A program made the position numbers and the translations under genes. Shown here piece by piece: positions 62,506-64,000 of a stretch of 64,000 nt of DNA; within the stretch, counting starts at the first letter, position 1, and each line of letters starts with the position of its first letter. This DNA comes from Streptomyces sp. WAC05374 (GTDB lineage: Bacteria; Actinomycetota; Actinomycetes; Streptomycetales; Streptomycetaceae): NCBI RefSeq assembly GCF_004353505.1, contig NZ_SMNQ01000004.1, positions 1 through 64,000 of the forward strand, given 5' to 3'. Under the pieces are notes generated by a model. It worked only from the letters and a program-made list of their open reading frames with translations. It did no database searches and was not told the DNA's origin.

Positions 62506-64000
62506 CTACTGCCCCGGCCCGCTGCCGGAGAGGGCGAAGGCCAGCAGTGCGGTCGATGTGAAGTCGACGGCGGGCTCGACAGTCTGCCACGCGCCGACGC
62601 GATCGACGTAGCGGGCGCCGTGGCCGTCGAAGTCGCTCCACGGCCGGCCGGGGTGGGCCTCGCAGGGCCGCATGCCTCGCATGAAGCCGTCCTCCTTGAA
62701 CTTGTCCGCGCCGTTGGGGCCGTTGACGACTGCGCCGCGCAGAATCGCACCGGTGCCGTCGAGACTGCCGGCCAGGTTGGCCACGGGGTGCTCAGGGCAG
62801 TGCGGGTAGACCTCGCCGACGCCGATGACGAAGCTGCTGCCCCACGGGTTCGCGCCCAAAGCCCAGCCGCGCTGCCGGGCGGTGAAGGCGTCGTACTGGT
62901 GCTCGCCGGTGAGCCGGGCGTACAGCAGGGCCGTGGTGACCAGCCCGAAGGTACGCGGGACGGCGTCGAAGTCCGTGTAGACGGCCCCGGCCCGGAACGG
63001 GTCGCTCCGGGCATGGTCGGTGGCGTCGGCGAGCTGGCGACGCAGATCGGCCTTGAGCTCGTCCGCCAGCGGGCCGCCGTGGTCGGGTGAGCCCAGGAGT
63101 TCGGCGTGGGCGAGCGCGCTGACGTCCCAGACGGCCAGGCCGTCCTTCGCGTCGGAGGCCAGGTAAGCGCGGGCCCAGGCCCGGGCCTGGCGCTGCCACT
63201 CGGCTGCCTGTGCCGTGTCGCCCAGTGTCCGGGCCGCCCGGGCGAGTTCGGCGGCGCCGAGCTCCAGGTCGTCCTGCCATGACTCCTCTGAGTAGAACGC
63301 GGCCGGATGAGCGGCGACCAGCGGACCCTTGGGCGCGGTGTCGGCCCGGGCATAGACCGCGGCGGCCTTGTCGAGCCAGCGACGAGCGGACGCGGGGTCG
63401 GACTCCGCCTGGGCAGCGAGCGCGAAGGCCGCCGCGACCCGCCCGGCCAGGTTGGGACTGATCGGCCCGCCGGGCTCGTTGGCGCGGAAGACCGGGCGGT
63501 GTCTGATCAGGTGATCCGGTTCGCCGGGCGCGGTGTCCAGTGCGTCGTCGGCCTCGGGCAACCGCCACAGGTCGTGGTCGTTGGCGACGGCCTTGTTGCC
63601 CGCGCCAAGGCCGACCTGCGCGTAGAGCGTGCCCGAGGTTCCGTTCCACATCCGCTCCAGCCAGCGCACCCCGTGTTCCACCTCCGCCGACAGGCCCCGG
63701 GCGGCAGGCATCTCCCGTTCGGCCAGGAACAACTGGACCACCGCGTACGAGGTCGTGTGCGTGAACTTCAGGAAGTCCCCGGCGTCGAACCACCCTCCCG
63801 ACACGTCCACGGGGCCGCCAGCCGGGGTCAGCCGACGGTCCTCCAGCCGCCTGCCGTCGGCGCTGAACCTGGGCGTGGCGTAGACAGTCGCCTGCCGGTC
63901 GGTCAGGTGCGAGGGCTTGCGCCGCAGCACATCGGCGACGACCTCCCTACCGTCGCGCTGTGCCTGGAAGAACCGGACGTTCTGCTCGACGAGAGAGGTC
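62506..64000 (-). CDS. Family 9 glycoside hydrolase, N-terminus beyond the window
   Basis: The frame is open at base 64000; about 498 residues are visible. LVEQNVRFFQAQRDGREVVA and DVSGGWFDAGDFLKFTHTTS (the D-A-G-D motif with the catalytic-base Asp) are GH9 hallmarks; GWALGANPWGSSFVIGVGE and the C-terminal TVEPAVDFTSTALLAFAL, which holds the proton-donor Glu, complete the (alpha/alpha)6 barrel. Acts on beta-glucans or related polymers; probably exported, but the signal region is not in view. 85 bases separate it from the acetyltransferase gene on the same strand. Confidence 0.88.
   Translation of the reverse strand, partial: TSLVEQNVRFFQAQRDGREVVADVLRRKPSHLTDRQATVYATPRFSADGRRLEDRRLTPAGGPVDVSGGWFDAGDFLKFTHTTSYAVVQLFLAEREMPAARGLSAEVEHGVRWLERMWNGTSGTLYAQVGLGAGNKAVANDHDLWRLPEADDALDTAPGEPDHLIRHRPVFRANEPGGPISPNLAGRVAAAFALAAQAESDPASARRWLDKAAAVYARADTAPKGPLVAAHPAAFYSEESWQDDLELGAAELARAARTLGDTAQAAEWQRQARAWARAYLASDAKDGLAVWDVSALAHAELLGSPDHGGPLADELKADLRRQLADATDHARSDPFRAGAVYTDFDAVPRTFGLVTTALLYARLTGEHQYDAFTARQRGWALGANPWGSSFVIGVGEVYPHCPEHPVANLAGSLDGTGAILRGAVVNGPNGADKFKEDGFMRGMRPCEAHPGRPWSDFDGHGARYVDRVGAWQTVEPAVDFTSTALLAFALSGSGPGQ

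Overview
The window is very GC-rich, uses almost only G/C in third codon positions, and carries families typical of Streptomyces: a conservon (CvnA-D), ALF-repeat secreted proteins, a streptogrisin-like protease with a chitin-binding-like tail, mycelial PNAG-type polysaccharide genes and many orphan regulators. I read it as chromosomal DNA of a Streptomyces or close relative. I see no insertion sequence, prophage, CRISPR array or rRNA operon. Two identical tRNA-Pro(GGG) genes are present.

Layout. 1-3942: three minus-strand secreted ALF-repeat proteins (the first runs off the left edge). 4764-12534: tRNA-Pro, a large LuxR-type (LAL) ATPase that lacks its DNA-binding end, a DUF309 protein, a 36-bp tandem repeat, a cytochrome P450 whose frame is broken by an extreme poly-G tract, a TetR regulator with a clear operator, a PAP2 phosphatase, a DMT-type membrane protein and a DUF488 protein. 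12620-20890: a glycine betaine catabolism locus (Rieske ferredoxin, IclR regulator, dimethylglycine oxidase, monomeric sarcosine oxidase, Rieske demethylase, APC permease) ending in the remains of a choline oxidase gene. 20970-30411: protease, ketopantoate-reductase-like protein with divergent LysR, aminotransferase, flavohemoprotein plus PPOX-type protein, a broken yihY gene and a Ser/Thr kinase. 30716-36595: second tRNA-Pro, a split transketolase, small enzymes, a Gfo/Idh/MocA oxidoreductase and an acyl-CoA dehydrogenase homologue lacking the usual catalytic Glu. 36701-40529: conservon with a GAF protein. 41129-45717: small secreted peptide, a hypothetical protein and a Tat-exported TolB/amidohydrolase fusion.

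45820-58523 is the most coherent and most interesting part: a sulfonate/organosulfur island with two ABC importers, an SsuE-like FMN reductase, an NtaA/SnaA-type flavin monooxygenase, a TauD-type dioxygenase, a GST-like protein and an orphan winged-helix regulator. Each of its five transcription units is preceded by a 25-41 codon leader ORF carrying the same motif, (R/L/D)-H-(I/V)-D-(L/F)-x-R-x-x-S-A followed by Cys (Ser in one). Four have a TTGACG box with a 17-bp spacer, and three of those place the predicted transcript start on the leader start codon, implying leaderless mRNA. Two promoter regions share a CCTAC-N7-GTAGG dyad. Together they suggest one sulfur-starvation regulon sensed through translation of Cys-containing leader peptides.

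58618-64000: a bifunctional polysaccharide deacetylase/glycosyltransferase (MatB-like) with a coupled small membrane protein, an HGSNAT-like N-acetyltransferase and a GH9 glycoside hydrolase cut by the right edge, which looks like an exopolysaccharide synthesis and modification locus.
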